Source: Nocardia sp.
GTDB taxonomy: Bacteria; Actinomycetota; Actinomycetes; Mycobacteriales; Mycobacteriaceae
Assembly (NCBI GenBank): GCA_017354515.1
Contig: JAFMQT010000043.1
Coordinates: 1-16,075 of the forward strand
Length of the DNA stretch: 16,075 bases
Direction: 5' to 3'
The notes under the pieces: model-generated
Told to the model about the DNA's origin: nothing
Seen by the model: only the letters and a program-made list of their open reading frames with translations
The model's database searches: none
In this document: positions 13,735 to 16,075 of the stretch, one piece after another
How positions within the stretch are numbered: the first letter of the stretch is position 1
Layout: each line of letters opens with the position of its first letter
Program-made: the position numbers and the translations under genes

Positions 13735-14847
13735 TTGATCGGCACACACGCGCCCGAGTCACCTTTCCTCGTCATCGATCTCGACCGGGTGCGCGGCAAC
13801 GTCCACGCCCTGCGCGCGGCGATCCCCTCCGCGCGAATAAGATTCGCGGTCAAGGCCTCCCCGATTCCGGAGATCATCTCCCTGCTCGAGGCCGTCGGCG
13901 CCGAATTCGATGTGGCGAGTATCGGCGAAGTCGAGCAATGTGTGCGCCTGGGTGTGGATCCGGCCCGGCTCTGCTATGGCAATCCGATCAAGAAGGCTGC
14001 TCATATCGGTGCGGCCTATGCGGCCGGGGTACGCCGGTTCGCCTCCGACACCGAGGACGATCTGGCCCGGATCGCCGAATACGCGCCGGGCTCCGGGGTG
14101 GAGTGCCGTTTCCTGCCCAGTGCGCCCGATTCGCAGACCCCGTTCGGCACCAAATTCGGTTGTGCGCCAGGCGAAGCGGTGCGCCTGCTGGCGCGGGCGC
14201 GCGATCTCGGTCTGCGGGTGATCGGGCCGTATTTTCACGTGGGTTCACAACAATTGAATCCGCTCGCCTGGGAGATCGGGATCGGGCAGTGCGCCGCGAT
14301 CGCGGACGCGCTGGCGGTCAAGGATATCGCGGTGGAATCGGTGAATATCGGTGGTGGCCTGCCGATCTCGTATTCCGACCCGGCGCCGGAACTGGCGGAT
14401 CTGGGCTCGGTGATCACCACCGCGGCACGCGCCCTGCCCGCGCAGACCGAACTCGTGGTCGAACCCGGCCGCGCCTTGACCGGTAACGCCGGCGTCATCC
14501 ACGGCGAGGTGGTGAACGTGCGCATCGCGCCGGACGGGCGGCGCTGGGTGTATCTCGATATCGGCCGCTACAACGGCTTGGCCGAGACCGAGAACGAGTA
14601 CATCGCGTACCGCATCGAGACCGATCGCGACGGCGAACCCTGTGACGAAGCGGTCATCGCGGGCCCGACCTGCGACGGAGACGATGTCCTGTACCAACGC
14701 ACGCGAGTCCTGCTGCCGACCGCGTTGCGCGCCGGTGATCGGATTCGAATCCTCGGAACCGGTGCCTATACGGCGAGTTATTCGTCGGTGTCCTTCAACG
14801 GTTTTCCGCCTTTGACTGTGCATGTCATCGGCGCTGAGCGAGAGTGA
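13735..14847 (+). CDS. Ornithine decarboxylase-like PLP enzyme (fold III)
   Basis: Predicted pyridoxal-phosphate decarboxylase of the Orn/DAP/Arg decarboxylase family 2, most likely converting ornithine to putrescine. At 370 residues it has the short alanine-racemase-like barrel plus C-terminal beta domain. Key residues are the PLP lysine in RFAVKASP (Lys40), YGNPIKK (81-87), the substrate/cofactor His168 in FHVGSQ, the phosphate loop NIGGGLP (204-210), EPGR (243-246), the ODC-type GPTCDG with Cys313 and Asp314, and GAYTASYSSVSFNGF with Tyr345. The GPTCDG and FNGF motifs favour ornithine over diaminopimelate. The start is TTG; the next in-frame candidate would delete the conserved SPFLVIDLDRV strand. 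The only nearby ribosome-like site, GCGAG, is weak and lies inside a predicted hairpin. The stop overlaps an alternative start of the next gene (GTGA). Confidence 0.9.
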   Translation: MIGTHAPESPFLVIDLDRVRGNVHALRAAIPSARIRFAVKASPIPEIISLLEAVGAEFDVASIGEVEQCVRLGVDPARLCYGNPIKKAAHIGAAYAAGVRRFASDTEDDLARIAEYAPGSGVECRFLPSAPDSQTPFGTKFGCAPGEAVRLLARARDLGLRVIGPYFHVGSQQLNPLAWEIGIGQCAAIADALAVKDIAVESVNIGGGLPISYSDPAPELADLGSVITTAARALPAQTELVVEPGRALTGNAGVIHGEVVNVRIAPDGRRWVYLDIGRYNGLAETENEYIAYRIETDRDGEPCDEAVIAGPTCDGDDVLYQRTRVLLPTALRAGDRIRILGTGAYTASYSSVSFNGFPPLTVHVIGAERE

Positions 14848-14855
14848 GTTTGCCC

Positions 14856-16073
14856 ATGACGGCGGATTTCACCGGCTGGCATGTGCTGGCCGAGTTCGGT
14901 GGTGTCGACGTAGCCCTCTGCGACGATCTCGGACGACTGGAACAGGCGCTGCGAGATTCGCTGCTCGCGGCGGGCGTAACGGTGTGCGAGGTGGTGCACA
15001 AGAAGTTCGAACCGCACGGGGTCACCGTGCTGGCACTGCTGTCGGAGTCACACGCGTCGATCCACACCTACCCGGAATCGGGAGATGTCTTCGTGGACGT
15101 ATTCACCTGCGGCAGTGCGGGTTCCGGCGCCACCAAGGCGGCGGACCTGCTGCGCGACGCGCTGGCGCCGGAATCGGTGCACATGGAGGTCGTGCAGCGC
15201 GGGCACAACGCCCGGCGGGTGCACGAACCACTCGGCGCCGGTCTGACCCGGGTCTGGGATCTGTCCGAGGTGATCGTCGACGCGCGAACCCCGTTCCAGC
15301 ACATGGTGATCGGGCGCACCGAACAGGGCGTCTCATTGTTCTCCGACGATGATCGCCAATCCACGGAGTTCTCACAGCTGACATATCACGAGGCTATGCT
15401 GGTACCGGCTTATGCCTTGGCGGCCGAACTCGACAATGTGCTGATCATCGGCTCCGGTGAGGGGGTGGCGAGCCAGATGTCGGTGGCCGCCGGGGCGGGC
15501 AGGGTCGATCACGTCGATATCGACCGGATGGAGGTGGAGTTGTGCGCGCGGCATCTGCCCTACGGCTACACCCCTGCCGATCTGGCGGCCGCCGAGCGCG
15601 GGGACGGTGCGATCCGCATGCACTTCGCCGACGGCTGGGATTTCCTTGCCGAGGCCGAATCCGCGGGCACCCGCTACGACGTGATCGTCATCGACCTGCC
15701 CGATGAGCGGGTCGAGCAGGCCCAGCACAACCGCCTGTACGAGACGGAGTTCCTCACCCGGTGCCGGTCACTGCTGGCCGCGGGCGGCGTGCTGGCGGCG
15801 CAGGCCGGTTGTCCCACGATGTGGCGTAACGAAACCCTGAAGCGGTCGTGGCGGCGTTTCGCCGACCTGTTCACGACGGTGGTGCCCTACGGCAGTGACG
15901 AACACGAGTGGACCTTCCTGTTCGGTGTCACCGAGTACATCGACGATCCGGTCGAACGGATGTGCCGCAGGATCGGCGAACTGCCGTACCGCGCCGAAAC
16001 CGTGGACGCGCGAGCGCTGCGCCGGGGCGCCGTCGAACCGCACGGGCTGCGCCGCCTCGCCGCGCGCGCCTGA
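14856..16073 (+). CDS. Fusion of S-adenosylmethionine decarboxylase (SpeH/SpeD type) and aminopropyltransferase (SpeE type)
   Basis: Predicted bifunctional polyamine enzyme of 405 residues. The N-terminal domain (about 1-115) is a class 1B AdoMet decarboxylase proenzyme: SESHASIHTYPE contains the self-cleavage bond Glu64-Ser65 that yields the pyruvoyl group, with His70 and Cys85 (VFTCG) as the other catalytic residues. The C-terminal domain (about 140-375) is a spermidine-synthase-like Rossmann methyltransferase fold with TYHEAM (Tyr177, His178), the decarboxy-AdoMet loop IIGSGEGVAS, HVDIDR, FADGWDFL, and the acidic pair DLPD (Asp280, Asp283). The first domain would make decarboxylated AdoMet and the second would transfer its aminopropyl group to putrescine from the preceding gene. 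The ATG at 14856 is preferred (GTGAG 7 nt upstream); a GTG at 14844 would overlap the preceding stop by 4 nt and add four residues. After chain cleavage the aminopropyltransferase stays attached to the alpha chain. Confidence 0.92.
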   Translation: MTADFTGWHVLAEFGGVDVALCDDLGRLEQALRDSLLAAGVTVCEVVHKKFEPHGVTVLALLSESHASIHTYPESGDVFVDVFTCGSAGSGATKAADLLRDALAPESVHMEVVQRGHNARRVHEPLGAGLTRVWDLSEVIVDARTPFQHMVIGRTEQGVSLFSDDDRQSTEFSQLTYHEAMLVPAYALAAELDNVLIIGSGEGVASQMSVAAGAGRVDHVDIDRMEVELCARHLPYGYTPADLAAAERGDGAIRMHFADGWDFLAEAESAGTRYDVIVIDLPDERVEQAQHNRLYETEFLTRCRSLLAAGGVLAAQAGCPTMWRNETLKRSWRRFADLFTTVVPYGSDEHEWTFLFGVTEYIDDPVERMCRRIGELPYRAETVDARALRRGAVEPHGLRRLAARA

Positions 16074-16075
16074 CC

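Overview
This is a high-GC chromosomal window from an actinobacterium, most likely a Nocardia-type member of the Mycobacteriales. The evidence is the strong G/C bias at third codon positions, a textbook IdeR with galE directly behind it, a DUF4192 gene, a PAC2-family gene resembling Mycobacterium tuberculosis Rv2714, and an Actinobacteria-type DUF3516 helicase. No mobile element, CRISPR array, tRNA or rRNA was seen. The window is densely coded and looks like core chromosome.

Left block (1-5294, minus strand; transcription order acuC, pat-like, ppc). An AcuC-type class I lysine deacetylase overlaps by 8 bp a fusion of an N-terminal GNAT acetyltransferase with an NDP-forming acyl-CoA-synthetase-like body. 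Together they form a writer/eraser pair for reversible protein lysine acetylation. The ligase body seems to lack its phospho-histidine segment, so it is probably a regulatory module. Downstream lies phosphoenolpyruvate carboxylase (ppc), cut by the left window edge, which probably also has its own leaderless promoter.

Middle block (5295-7202, plus strand). ideR, the iron-dependent repressor with every known metal ligand conserved, lies 3 nt ahead of galE (UDP-glucose 4-epimerase), a pairing known from corynebacterial dtxR-galE. Two minus-strand genes converge on it: a DUF4192 protein with a long low-complexity N-terminus, and a small lipoprotein whose signal peptide contains a 27-bp tandem duplication. 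Between these two genes is an array of five degenerate 16-bp tandem repeats.

Right block (10119-16073, plus strand). It holds a PAC2-family protein, a Ski2-like DEAD/DEAH helicase with a DUF3516 C-terminus, and then a two-gene polyamine module. The first polyamine gene is a fold-III PLP decarboxylase resembling ornithine decarboxylase. The second is a natural fusion of pyruvoyl S-adenosylmethionine decarboxylase to an aminopropyltransferase. On paper these two polypeptides could carry out the whole route from ornithine to spermidine or a related triamine. The decarboxylase has a TTG start and a 5' leader that can fold into a hairpin.

Several genes (ppc, acuC, the lipoprotein gene, the helicase gene) have a -10-like hexamer 6-8 nt before the start codon, the spacing expected of leaderless actinobacterial transcripts. 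All functions are read from sequence motifs by eye; no database search was possible.
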